The notes under the pieces were generated by a model. The model had not been told where the DNA came from, searched no databases, and saw only the letters and a list, made by a program, of their open reading frames with translations. A program made the position numbers and the translations under genes. From Micromonospora sp. NBC_01813 (GTDB taxonomy: Bacteria > Actinomycetota > Actinomycetes > Mycobacteriales > Micromonosporaceae), in NCBI RefSeq assembly GCF_035917335.1, contig NZ_CP109067.1:5021001-5085000 (forward strand): DNA of 64,000 nucleotides, in the 5' to 3' direction. This document shows, in pieces, positions 18,580-27,138 of this stretch (position 1 is its first letter; each line of letters begins with the position of its first letter).

Positions 18580-20490
18580 ATGTTCCGACGACCACACGCC
18601 CGGCACGGCACGACCCGCCGGGCGGTCACCCTTGGCCTGACGGTGGCGACCATCGCCGCCACCGTCGCCAGCACCTCCGCCTCCGCAGGCCCACCTGACA
18701 GGACCGGCAAGACCGACCTCGGTCCACAGGTCACCATCTTCCATCCGGGCATGCCGGTGAGCCAGATCCAGGCCAGCCTGGACGCCGTACACGCCAACCA
18801 GGTCGACAACGAGATGGGCCGGCAGCGGTACGCGTTCCTCTTCCTGCCCGGCAGCTACGGCACCGCCGCGCAGCCGTTGCACATCAAGGTCGGCTACTAC
18901 ACGGAGATCGCCGGGCTGGGCGCCGCACCCACCGACGTGGTGATCAACGGCAAGATCGAGGCCTACAACCGCTGCCTGACCGAGGGTGGCACCGCCAACT
19001 GCATCGCGCTGGTCAACTTCTGGCGTACGTTGTCGAACCTGTCGCTGCGGGTCGACGCGACCGGCCAGGACGAATGCCGCTCGTCGGCGAACTTCTGGGC
19101 GGTCTCGCAGGCGGTGTCGATGCGCCGCGTCGATGTCAGCGGCGGCGGCCTGTCGCTGATGGACTACTGCACGGCCGGCCCGCAGTACGCCAGCGGCGGG
19201 TTCATCGCCGACTCCCGGCTGCCGGCCACCACCAACGGCTCCCAGCAGCAGTGGCTGACCCGCAACAGTGAGGTCGAAAGCTGGTCGAACGCGGTCTGGA
19301 ACCAGGTCTTCGCCGGGGTGGTCGGCGCGCCGGACGACGCGGCGTTCCCCGACCCGCCGTACACCACACTGGAGACGACGCCGCTGCGCCGGGAGAAGCC
19401 CTACCTGTTCGTCGACGCCAAGGGGAACTACCAGGTCCGGGTGCCGGCCGTGCAGCGCGACAGCCGGGGCATCTCCTGGGGCGACGGGATGACGCCGGGG
19501 CGGACGATCCCGATCCGCGACTTCTTCGTGGCCACCCCGGCCGACCCGGTACACGTGATCAACAGCCAGCTCGCCCGCGGCCGGCACCTGCTGCTCACCC
19601 CGGGGGTGTACGACATCGGGCGCAGCATCGCGGTCCGGCGCCCCGACACGGTCGTCCTCGGCATCGGCCACGCCACGCTGACCGCCCGGCACGGTGCCGT
19701 CCCGCTCGACGTGGCCGGGGTGCCCGGCGTCGTGGTGGCCGGGGTGACGATCGACGCCGGCGAGCGCGAGTCCCCGGTGCTGTTGCGGGTCGGCGCCAAG
19801 CACGGCCGCAGCGCCAGCACCGCCCGCAATCCGATCACCCTGTCGGACGTGTACTTCCGGGTCGGCGGGCCGCACATCGGCCGGACCGACATCGCGCTGG
19901 AGATCAACAGCGATCACGTCCTGATCGACCACACCTGGGTGTGGCGGGCCGACCACGGTGTCGAGGGTTTCACCGAAGGGGTCAACGGCGACACCGACCG
20001 CTGGCACACCAACACCGGCCGGTACGGCGTGGTGGTCAACGGCGACCATGTCACCGCGACCGGCCTGTTCGTCGAGCACTTCCAGCGGTACAACACGGTG
20101 TGGAACGGCGAGCACGGCCGCACGGTCCTGTACCAGAACGAGTTGCCCTACGACCCGCCGTCGCAGGCCGATTGGATGAACGGCGACAGCCCCGGCTGGG
20201 CCGGCTACAAGGTGGGCGATCACGTCCGGCACCACACGCTGCACGGCGGCGGGGTGTACGTGTTCAACCAGAACGACCCGTCGATCCGCACCCGCAACGG
20301 GTTCGAGGTGCCAATTCGGCCTGGTGTGCGACTGCACCACATCATGACCGTCAATCTCAGCGCCGGGGCGATCGACCACGTGGTCAACGGTGTCGGCGAG
20401 GCGGCGGACATGACCCGGGTCGGGTCGCCGGTCTACCTGGTCGAGTATCCGGCGGCGAACGACGCCGACCGGGTGCGCGCCCTGAACTGA
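18580..20490 (+). CDS. Secreted right-handed beta-helix protein
   Basis: A 636-residue exported protein: Arg-rich N-terminus, hydrophobic core (VTLGLTVATIAATVAST) and an Ala-x-Ala-type cleavage region near residue 35, then a long repetitive region with the short beta-strand spacing of pectate-lyase-like parallel beta-helices (DVSGGG, DHVLIDHTWVWRADHGVEG, HVTATGLFVEHFQRYNTVW). Relatives are often annotated adenylyl cyclase or factor 5/8 type proteins without evidence. A polysaccharide lyase or hydrolase role is inferred from the fold, secretion and the LacI-type operator upstream. GGGAAGGA precedes the ATG. Confidence 0.8.
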   Translation: MFRRPHARHGTTRRAVTLGLTVATIAATVASTSASAGPPDRTGKTDLGPQVTIFHPGMPVSQIQASLDAVHANQVDNEMGRQRYAFLFLPGSYGTAAQPLHIKVGYYTEIAGLGAAPTDVVINGKIEAYNRCLTEGGTANCIALVNFWRTLSNLSLRVDATGQDECRSSANFWAVSQAVSMRRVDVSGGGLSLMDYCTAGPQYASGGFIADSRLPATTNGSQQQWLTRNSEVESWSNAVWNQVFAGVVGAPDDAAFPDPPYTTLETTPLRREKPYLFVDAKGNYQVRVPAVQRDSRGISWGDGMTPGRTIPIRDFFVATPADPVHVINSQLARGRHLLLTPGVYDIGRSIAVRRPDTVVLGIGHATLTARHGAVPLDVAGVPGVVVAGVTIDAGERESPVLLRVGAKHGRSASTARNPITLSDVYFRVGGPHIGRTDIALEINSDHVLIDHTWVWRADHGVEGFTEGVNGDTDRWHTNTGRYGVVVNGDHVTATGLFVEHFQRYNTVWNGEHGRTVLYQNELPYDPPSQADWMNGDSPGWAGYKVGDHVRHHTLHGGGVYVFNQNDPSIRTRNGFEVPIRPGVRLHHIMTVNLSAGAIDHVVNGVGEAADMTRVGSPVYLVEYPAANDADRVRALN

Positions 20491-20576
20491 TCGGGCGGCG
20501 GTGGGCCGTGCCCGGTGGACCCGGCACGGTCCACCGCCTGGGCAGATCGGGCGGTGGCCCCGGTCACTCTTCCGGC

Positions 20577-20600
20577 AATTGAGTTGTGCACAACTCAATT
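20577..20600. promoter_or_regulatory. OhrR operator, perfect 24-bp palindrome
   Basis: AATTGAGTTGTG followed directly by its exact reverse complement, ending 20 bp before the ohrR start. The AT-rich palindrome with TTGTGCACAA at its centre resembles known OhrR sites, so autorepression of ohrR-ohr is expected. Confidence 0.85.
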
Positions 20601-20619
20601 TTGCACTACTTTTCTTGGC

Positions 20620-21072
20620 ATGGAGACCGGACTGGAGCTGCGCCACCAGGTCTGCTTCGCGCTGTACACCGCGTCCCGCGCGATGACCGACCTCTACCGC
20701 GAGGTCCTCGACGAACTCGGCCTGACCTATCCGCAGTATCTGGTGCTCCTCGCCTTGTGGGAGCGACCCGCCGACCCGCCGACCGTCACCGAGCTGGGTC
20801 AGGCCCTGCAACTCGACTCCGGCACCCTGTCCCCGCTGCTCAAACGGATGGCGGCGGGCGGGCTGGTCAGCCGCGAACGGGCCAGCCGGGACGAGCGTCA
20901 GGTCCAGATCCACCTGACCACGCAGGGCCAGGCGATGCGCCAACGCGCGGCCCAGGTGCCGGTCAAGGTCGCCACGGCCACCGGGCTCACCCTCGACCAG
21001 CTCATCGAGCTGCGCCACACCCTCACCACCATGACCGAGCACATCCACCGTACGAAAGGAAGGCGACCCTGA
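20620..21072 (+). CDS. ohrR: OhrR, organic-peroxide-sensing MarR repressor
   Basis: A 150-residue MarR-family winged-helix protein. The only cysteine is Cys12 (RHQVCFALY), in the position of the peroxide-sensing cysteine of one-Cys OhrR. The DNA-binding segment VTELGQALQLDSGTLSPLLKRM and wing follow. Oxidation of Cys12 by organic hydroperoxides should release the palindrome at 20577-20600. The stop overlaps the ohr start (TGATG), so the two genes are translationally coupled. Confidence 0.93.
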   Translation: METGLELRHQVCFALYTASRAMTDLYREVLDELGLTYPQYLVLLALWERPADPPTVTELGQALQLDSGTLSPLLKRMAAGGLVSRERASRDERQVQIHLTTQGQAMRQRAAQVPVKVATATGLTLDQLIELRHTLTTMTEHIHRTKGRRP

Positions 21073-21488
21073 TGCAAGCCCTCTACACAGCCGAGGCACT
21101 CGCCACCGGCGACGGCCGCAACGGTCACGTCCGCAGCTCCGACGGGAGCCTCGACCAGGACGTGGCGATGCCCAAGGAGTTGGGCGGCGCGGGTGGTGCC
21201 ACCAATCCGGAGCAGCTCTTCGCCGCCGGCTACGCGGCATGTTTCCACTCCGCGCTACGCGCCGTCGCCCGGCAGTCGAAGGCGGACGTGACCGGGTCGA
21301 CGGTGACCGCCCAGGTCGGCATCGGTGCCCTGGGTGACGGTCGCTTCGGGCTCGCCGTCGCACTCAGCGTGGATTTGCCGGCAGTGGACCGCCCGACGGC
21401 CGACGAGTTGGTGGCCAAGGCCCACCAGCTCTGCCCCTACTCGAACGCCACCCGGGGCAACATCGACGTCACCCTGTCGGTCGCCTGA
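21072..21488 (+). CDS. ohr: Organic hydroperoxide resistance protein Ohr
   Basis: A 138-residue OsmC/Ohr-family thiol peroxidase. It has Cys57 (peroxidatic, in YAACFHSAL), Cys121 (resolving, in LCPYSNATRGN) and the conserved NPEQLFAAG glutamate helix. It reduces lipid and organic hydroperoxides in the cytoplasm, recycled by lipoylated proteins in known members. Length is normal. Coupled to ohrR. Confidence 0.95.
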   Translation: MQALYTAEALATGDGRNGHVRSSDGSLDQDVAMPKELGGAGGATNPEQLFAAGYAACFHSALRAVARQSKADVTGSTVTAQVGIGALGDGRFGLAVALSVDLPAVDRPTADELVAKAHQLCPYSNATRGNIDVTLSVA

Positions 21489-21560
21489 GCAGATATATCG
21501 CTTCGGCAGATATAGGCAGAAAACACGACAAGAGCTTCCCTCCGGCTGGATACTCCTGGG

Positions 21561-22877
21561 GTGAGCGGCGAAGGCGCAGCGCCGGTCCGCGTCCAGCCGG
21601 CGGCGCCCGGCGCCAAGGTCACCAGGTTGGAGCTCTTCTTCGACCTGGTGTTCGTCTTCGCCTTCATCCACCTCAACACGCTCACCGTCGAGAGACTGGA
21701 CGTGGGTGGACTACTCAGCATCTTCTTCCTGCTCGCCGTGCTCTGGCTGGTCTGGTCCCGGTTCGCCGTCCTCGGTAACAACCTGCGCGCCGACCAGGGC
21801 ATCATGCCCCTCCTCGGATTCGCGATCATGACCGCGATCTTCGTGTCCGTGGCGATCCTGCCCGACTCCAGCGACGACACCTCCGCACCACCGCAGACAG
21901 TGGCGTGGTCCGTCCCCGGTGAACTCGTCTTCCCGGCGTGCTACTGCCTGATCTGGGTGCTGGAGATCCTCACCCTGCGGTACGCCGCCCGAAGCCTGCC
22001 GTCGCTGCGATCCATCTGGTGGCGCACCACTCCGGCACTGCTGGTCAGCACCGCACTGCTGGTGCTGGCCGCCCTGCTGCCACCGCGACTGGGCGGCGAT
22101 GCCGAACTCGCCGCGTTCATCTGCCTCTGGGTGGCGGCCATCGCCATCGCCTACCTGGCCGTACTGCCCACGAAGGTACTCGCCGTGGTCTCGGCCGGGC
22201 ACTGGGCCGAGCGCCACGCCCTGATCGTCCTGATCGCGCTCGGCGAATCGGTCATCTCCCTCGGCATCGGCGCCGACCTGCTGGGCAACGCGCCACTGAC
22301 GGTGCCGCTGATTGGCGCGGCCGTGCTCGGCATCGCCCTCATCTGCGCGCTCTGGTGGACCTACTTCGATGCCCGGTCGATCGCCGCCGAACAGGTCCTG
22401 CACCGCACGCACGGCGTCGCGCGGATCAGGCTGGCCCGCGACGCGTACACCCTGCTGCACTTCCCGATGGTCTTCGGCATCATCCTGCTCTCCCTCGGCA
22501 TCAAACAGGTGCTCGCCCACCTGGCCAGCCTCGCCAACGACGCGGAACCAGCCGCGCTCGAACCGATCCATCTGCGGGTGCTGTACGGCGGGGTGCTGCT
22601 CTACCTGCTCGCGCTGCTCGCCTTCCAGGCCCGCACCATCCGCACGGTCCACGCGGTCACCGTCGCACCGGTCGTCGTCCTCGGTGTCCTGCTGCCGTTC
22701 GCCGAGCGGATGCCGCCGCTACTCGCCCTCGCCCTGCTCAGCTTCGTCGTCGTCACCGCGACGATCATCGAGAACCACCGCAACAGCGGCCAGCGACGGG
22801 AGCTGCGCAACAGCCGGCTCGCCGAGCAACAGGCGCTGGAGGGCGAAGAGACCAGCTGGCGCAGCCGGCACCAGTGA
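21561..22877 (+). CDS. Low temperature requirement protein A (LtrA)-like membrane protein
   Basis: A 438-residue polytopic membrane protein. It begins with the LtrA signature TRLELFFDLVFVFAF and has about 10-12 hydrophobic helices; RHALIVLIALGESVISLG is a second conserved block. The name comes from a Listeria cold-growth phenotype; biochemical function is unknown. The GTG at 21561 has no clear ribosome site. Upstream, GCAGATATA occurs twice (21489 and 21506), possibly a regulator site. Confidence 0.85.
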   Translation: MSGEGAAPVRVQPAAPGAKVTRLELFFDLVFVFAFIHLNTLTVERLDVGGLLSIFFLLAVLWLVWSRFAVLGNNLRADQGIMPLLGFAIMTAIFVSVAILPDSSDDTSAPPQTVAWSVPGELVFPACYCLIWVLEILTLRYAARSLPSLRSIWWRTTPALLVSTALLVLAALLPPRLGGDAELAAFICLWVAAIAIAYLAVLPTKVLAVVSAGHWAERHALIVLIALGESVISLGIGADLLGNAPLTVPLIGAAVLGIALICALWWTYFDARSIAAEQVLHRTHGVARIRLARDAYTLLHFPMVFGIILLSLGIKQVLAHLASLANDAEPAALEPIHLRVLYGGVLLYLLALLAFQARTIRTVHAVTVAPVVVLGVLLPFAERMPPLLALALLSFVVVTATIIENHRNSGQRRELRNSRLAEQQALEGEETSWRSRHQ

Positions 22878-22973
22878 CGCACCGGCCGACAGCCTGGCCG
22901 ACGACCCGCACGGCCACCGCTGGGCACGGCCACCCACTTGGGCGCGCTCGTCCGACGTGGAAAAGTGGCCGCT

Positions 22974-25574
22974 ATGACACCAGTGGCCGGCCAGCCGACG
23001 GGCCGGCGACCGGGCCGGATCCGTCAGGTCCGCACATCCGCGTTGATCGCCCTCGCCGTCGCTGCCGCGTACACGCTCGGGTCGGGCTGCTCCTGGTTGC
23101 TGTTCCACGCCTCGGCCGTCGGCGCGGTGTTCTTCCCACCGGCCGGGGTGACCCTCGGCGCGCTGGTGCTGGCCCGACGCCGGCACTGGCCGTGGATCCT
23201 CGGCGCGGCCGGCGCCGCCGAGTTCGGCATCGACATGTGGCAGGGACTCGATCCGCTGACCGCAGCCGGCTTCGTGGTGACGAACGTGGCCGAGCCGCTG
23301 GTCGGCGCCACCTTGCTGCGCCAGATTCTGCCCGAGCGGATCGACCTGACCCGGTACCGCGACGCGATCGCGTTCCTGCTCTGTGCCGTCGTCGCCGGCC
23401 CGGCGGTCGGAGCCGTGATCGGGGCCAGCACCAGTGTCCTGACGATGCGGTCGGGCTGGTGGGCGGCGTTCGGCCAGTTCTGGGCCGGCGACGGCCTGGC
23501 CGTACTCACCCTCGGTGCCGCCCTGGTCGGACTCGACTCGCTGCGCGGACGCATCCGCTTCTGGCAGCTGACCCGGGGTGGTGCGACGCTGGCCGTCACC
23601 GGCCTGCTGACCACCGTCGGTTTCTGGCCCCGCAGCGTCCCACTGGCCTACCTGCCGGTCCCGGTACTGCTCGCGGTCGGCTTCCGAGGGCGGGTGGCGA
23701 CCGTCGGAGCCGCCGGATTCGTGATGGCGTTCACCGCCAACCTGCTCAGCGCGGCCGGACACGGGCCGTGGGCGGCGCTGGTCGATCGACCCCAGTTGGA
23801 AGCGGCGTCCCTTCAGGTCTACCTGGCGGTGGTGGTGCTCGGCGCCTGGGCCCTGGCGATCGCGGTCGCCGAACGGGATCGGGCGCAGGCCGAGTCCCGA
23901 CGGGAGGTGGCCGCCCGCCGACGGCTGCAGGCACTGCAGGACGTCACCGCCGGACTGGCCACCGCCGCCACGTCGGAGCAGGTCATCCGGGTGCTGGTCG
24001 ACCAGGGCGTGGGGCTGGTGGCCGACCACGGCGCGGTCGCCCTGGTCGAGGAGACCGGCGGGGGTCTGCGGACCTGGGCCACGTCGGCCACGCCGGAGTT
24101 GGTCGCCGGTAGCGGCGTCGAGGTGTCGCTGGCCGAGCCGGGCCGGTTGCCGATCGTCGACGCGGTCCGCACCGCACAACCGATCCGGCTTCCGACGGTC
24201 GGCGCGCTCACCGCCCGCTACCCGGCACTCGCGCAGGCCTGCTCGGACACCGGCGCCCGCACCCGCAGCCTGTTGGTGGTCCCGATCCGGGTCGGCGACC
24301 GCTGCCTGGGTGCGCTGGCGTTCGGTTTCGACCACGACAACGCCATCACCCCGGAGGTCGCTTCGATCGCGCAGACGCTCGCCGAGCTCGCCGGCCAGGC
24401 GGTGGAACGCGCCGAGCTGTACGAGGCCGAACACGCGGCCGCGCATCAGTTGCAGAGCGCGTTGCTGCCGGAGATCTCCGCCGACCTGCCCGGTGTCACG
24501 GCGGCCGTCTGCTACCGGCCGGCGGAGCGCGGCCGCGACGTCGGCGGCGACTGGTACGACGTCTTCGAACTGCCCGGCAACCGGGTCGGCATCGCCGTCG
24601 GCGATGTCGTCGGCCACGGCCTCGCGTCGGCCATCGCCATGGGCCGCCTGCAGCAGTCGCTGCGTTCGGTGGCGCAGACCGGCGCCGCACCGGTCGAGGT
24701 CCTCGAAGCGCTCGACACCGCCTGCCACACCATCGCCGGCGCCGACTTCGCCACCGTCGGGTACGCCGAGTACAGCCCGACCGACCGGTTGCTCACCTAC
24801 GCCTGTGCCGGGCATCTGCCGCCGCTGCTGGTGGCCGACGGTGCCGCCCGCTACCTGACCGACGCCCGGTCGTTGCCGCTGGGGTTGACCGCGCAGCCAC
24901 GGACCCAGGCCCAGACGGTGGCGCCCTCCTCGGCGATGCTCGTCTGGTACTCCGACGGGCTGGTCGAGCGCCGCGACCAGGTGATCGATGCCGGGCTGGA
25001 CCGGTTGAACCGGGCCGCCGCCCAGCTGACCGGCGTGGACCCGCAGGTCTGGTGCGACCGGCTGCTCGACGCGATGACCGACGGTCAGGCGATCACCGAC
25101 GACACGGTGGTCGCGTGCGTACATCTCGGTGGGTTGCCGGCCGGTACGGCCAACTCGCTGGCGCTGCGGCTGACCCTGACCTCACCGGATGATCTGTCGG
25201 CCGCGCGGCGGGCGCTGCGGGACTGGTCGGCCAAGCACGGACTGCATCCTGACCAGGTCGATGCGTTGCTGGCCACCTGCAACGAGGCGCTGATCAACTC
25301 GCTGGAGCACGCGTACCACGGGCAGCCGACCGGCCCGGTCGCGTTGCGGGTGATGCTGCTCGACCGGCGACAGGTGCGGATCGAGGTGACCGACCGGGGT
25401 CACTGGCGGGGCCAGTCGCAGGACGGTTCCGACCGGGGGCGCGGCCTGGATCTGATCAACCGGATGGCGCGTCGGCTGGTCCTGGACCTCAGCGGCACCG
25501 GCACCCGGGTCACCATCACGCTTCCCGGGGCCGGTGCTCGCGCCGGCGTCGATCAGCCCCGGATCACCTGGTGA
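22974..25574 (+). CDS. MASE1-GAF-SpoIIE phosphatase-HATPase signalling protein
   Basis: An 866-residue protein with four modules: MASE1-type membrane sensor (about residues 20-270, about eight helices), GAF domain (about 320-470), PP2C/SpoIIE phosphatase (about 490-715, with LLPEISADLPGV, GGDWYDVF, GDVVGHG), and a C-terminal RsbW-like HATPase (about 725-860, N-box NEALINSLEHAY, G-box SDRGRGLDLI). Such proteins dephosphorylate anti-anti-sigma factors; the HATPase could phosphorylate or bind the same partner. No STAS partner is encoded nearby. ATG 22974 is chosen for the start of the hydrophobic domain. Confidence 0.88.
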   Translation: MTPVAGQPTGRRPGRIRQVRTSALIALAVAAAYTLGSGCSWLLFHASAVGAVFFPPAGVTLGALVLARRRHWPWILGAAGAAEFGIDMWQGLDPLTAAGFVVTNVAEPLVGATLLRQILPERIDLTRYRDAIAFLLCAVVAGPAVGAVIGASTSVLTMRSGWWAAFGQFWAGDGLAVLTLGAALVGLDSLRGRIRFWQLTRGGATLAVTGLLTTVGFWPRSVPLAYLPVPVLLAVGFRGRVATVGAAGFVMAFTANLLSAAGHGPWAALVDRPQLEAASLQVYLAVVVLGAWALAIAVAERDRAQAESRREVAARRRLQALQDVTAGLATAATSEQVIRVLVDQGVGLVADHGAVALVEETGGGLRTWATSATPELVAGSGVEVSLAEPGRLPIVDAVRTAQPIRLPTVGALTARYPALAQACSDTGARTRSLLVVPIRVGDRCLGALAFGFDHDNAITPEVASIAQTLAELAGQAVERAELYEAEHAAAHQLQSALLPEISADLPGVTAAVCYRPAERGRDVGGDWYDVFELPGNRVGIAVGDVVGHGLASAIAMGRLQQSLRSVAQTGAAPVEVLEALDTACHTIAGADFATVGYAEYSPTDRLLTYACAGHLPPLLVADGAARYLTDARSLPLGLTAQPRTQAQTVAPSSAMLVWYSDGLVERRDQVIDAGLDRLNRAAAQLTGVDPQVWCDRLLDAMTDGQAITDDTVVACVHLGGLPAGTANSLALRLTLTSPDDLSAARRALRDWSAKHGLHPDQVDALLATCNEALINSLEHAYHGQPTGPVALRVMLLDRRQVRIEVTDRGHWRGQSQDGSDRGRGLDLINRMARRLVLDLSGTGTRVTITLPGAGARAGVDQPRITW

Positions 25575-25643
25575 GTCCAGTCGGCGATGCTGTCCACGCG
25601 GGAGGGTCGTCCCGATGCCGGCGGGTGACCGCGACCAGTCCGG

Positions 25644-26195
25644 TCAACTGCAGGCGCGGTAGACGTAGTCGGCGCGGTTGCGGTGCGGGCTGACGTCGGC
25701 GATCGTCCGGGCGGAGGTGCTGATCACGAAGAGCTTGGTGTCGGTCGCTCCGGTCTCGTCGAGGAACGTCGTGTTGCCGTAGCTGAGGTTGTAGTGCGCC
25801 GACTCGATTCGGTTGCGCCACCCCCAGTTGCCCAGGTCCTGCCACCCGCAGTCGCTGAGCCGCCCCCTGGGGTAGGCGTAGTTGGTGCCGTCGTAGAAGC
25901 AGTACCACCCGTTCGGACAGTCCGGGGCGGCGAACATGGCGACACCGGTCGACGGGGCGACGCCGACGATGAACGTCCCGCCGTCGTAGGCGAGCTCTGT
26001 TTCGTTGATCCGGACGCCGCCGGGGTGGGCGGCCAGGTATGCCTCGATCAGCTGCTCGATCGGGTCTGCGCTCGCCGGGTCGCCGCTCGGGCCGGCATGC
26101 GCGGCCCCTGGCGCACCAGCGAGGAGCAGGGCCAGGATCAGGGCGGCGGAGACGTTCCGCCGGGCTGGGCGTCGGGTCGGATTCGGGTACGTCAT
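25644..26195 (-). CDS. Secreted peptidase-inhibitor-family I36-like protein
   Basis: A 183-residue exported protein: signal peptide (RRNVSAALILALLLAGAPGAAHA), then a short acidic region and a gamma-crystallin-like domain with CPNGWYCFYDGTNY and SDCGWQDLGNWGWRNRIESAHY. This layout matches I36 (SMI-type) proteinase inhibitors of streptomycetes. Four cysteines in the mature part can form two disulfides. Inhibitor activity is inferred. The region upstream (26196-26582) is unusually AT-rich. Confidence 0.75.
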   Translation of the reverse strand: MTYPNPTRRPARRNVSAALILALLLAGAPGAAHAGPSGDPASADPIEQLIEAYLAAHPGGVRINETELAYDGGTFIVGVAPSTGVAMFAAPDCPNGWYCFYDGTNYAYPRGRLSDCGWQDLGNWGWRNRIESAHYNLSYGNTTFLDETGATDTKLFVISTSARTIADVSPHRNRADYVYRACS

Positions 26196-26582
26196 GGCGA
26201 CCTCCGCGACTGGTGACTCGCTGACCGGTGTGGGTTGTCAAACTGACCGGCGACAATGTAGCGCCCCCGGTAGAAATCGGGAACGCTCGGAGTGCGCACC
26301 CTCGAAGATATCGAACCGTTCATCGAGATCACTATATCGCCATGCCTCTATACATGAGGAATAATCGGCTTCTTTTCGCGACAGTTGACCAGCGGATCTT
26401 CCACCGATGAAGATCAACATAAAAGCCGTAGCGGTTTCATGGTCCGAATGCTGGAATTTCCGACCAAGATCAACGAGATTTCTTCATCACGATCGGGCAA
26501 TCTGACGCCTCTTATATGGCGGACGCCGGTTCCGGCGCCCCCGGCCGCGACAGCGCCGCCGGGACAAGCAGCAAGGAGCGTT
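26196..26582. other. AT-rich divergent intergenic region
   Basis: About 390 bp between the divergent I36-like gene and the ECF sigma gene, visibly richer in A/T than the rest of the window (runs such as CACTATATCGCC and GAGGAATAATCGG). It must hold two promoters. Open frames on both strands use rare codons and lack ribosome sites, so I call no gene. CCTC-7 bp-GAGG at about 26345-26360 is a small inverted repeat. Confidence 0.6.
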
Positions 26583-27134
26583 GTGGACGCAGAGGATGCG
26601 GCAGCGATCGACGCATGGCTCGCAGAGCTGGTACGCGAACATCGATCTCTGCTGTGGACGGTATTGGTTCAGCGGCTCGGTGACACCGCAGCCGCCGAAG
26701 ATCTTCTGCAGGAGACATTCATCAAGGCCTGGGAGTACCGCATGGCAGGCCGCCAGATCAGGTATCCGAAAGCCTGGCTGTACCGGGTGGCCAGCCGGAT
26801 GGCCGACAAACACCGGGTCCGGGATCAGCGGGCCCGCCAGGCCTGGCAGTCGGCCGCACTGTCACTGGTGGTCAGCAACGACGGTGACCTCGGCGCCAGC
26901 GAACTGCGGCAGGACGTCCTGCGACTATCCCGGCGACTGAGCGCGAAGGACCGGGAGTGCCTACGGCTCACCGTCTCCGACGTCAGCACGGCGGACATCG
27001 CGGCGATGCTCCGGATGAGCCCGGAAGCGGTACGGCAGTCGCTGTACCGGACCCGCAGCGCGCTGCACAGATTGCGAGACGAGGCGCACCACCGGCAGGC
27101 CTGGCGGAGCACACCGGCACGCGGAAGGGAGTGA
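26583..27134 (+). CDS. ECF sigma factor, first ECF/CU044_5270 module
   Basis: A 183-residue sigma-70 region 2 plus region 4 protein. DTAAAEDLLQETFIKAW is region 2.2 and YPKAWLYRVASRMADKHR region 2.3/2.4; region 4 helix-turn-helix is STADIAAMLRMSPEAVRQSLYRTRSALHRL. GTG 26583 has AAGGAG five bases upstream; the longer open frame upstream reads through AT-rich non-coding DNA. It is followed after 4 bp by a single-pass CU044_5270 protein, the likely regulator. C-terminal 20 residues are Arg/His-rich. Confidence 0.88.
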   Translation: MDAEDAAAIDAWLAELVREHRSLLWTVLVQRLGDTAAAEDLLQETFIKAWEYRMAGRQIRYPKAWLYRVASRMADKHRVRDQRARQAWQSAALSLVVSNDGDLGASELRQDVLRLSRRLSAKDRECLRLTVSDVSTADIAAMLRMSPEAVRQSLYRTRSALHRLRDEAHHRQAWRSTPARGRE

Positions 27135-27138
27135 CCCG

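Noticed and set aside
20577-20600. Reading the 24-bp palindrome as a terminator
   Set aside because: AT-rich arms without loop, directly before ohrR, match an operator rather than a terminator.
18514-21363. A 949-codon open frame on the minus strand
   Set aside because: Antisense to the beta-helix, ohrR and ohr genes; no domain and composition biased to Arg/Asp/His/Gly.
26228-26420. Two 60-codon frames in the AT-rich intergenic region
   Set aside because: Rare codons, no ribosome sites, and position between divergent promoters.
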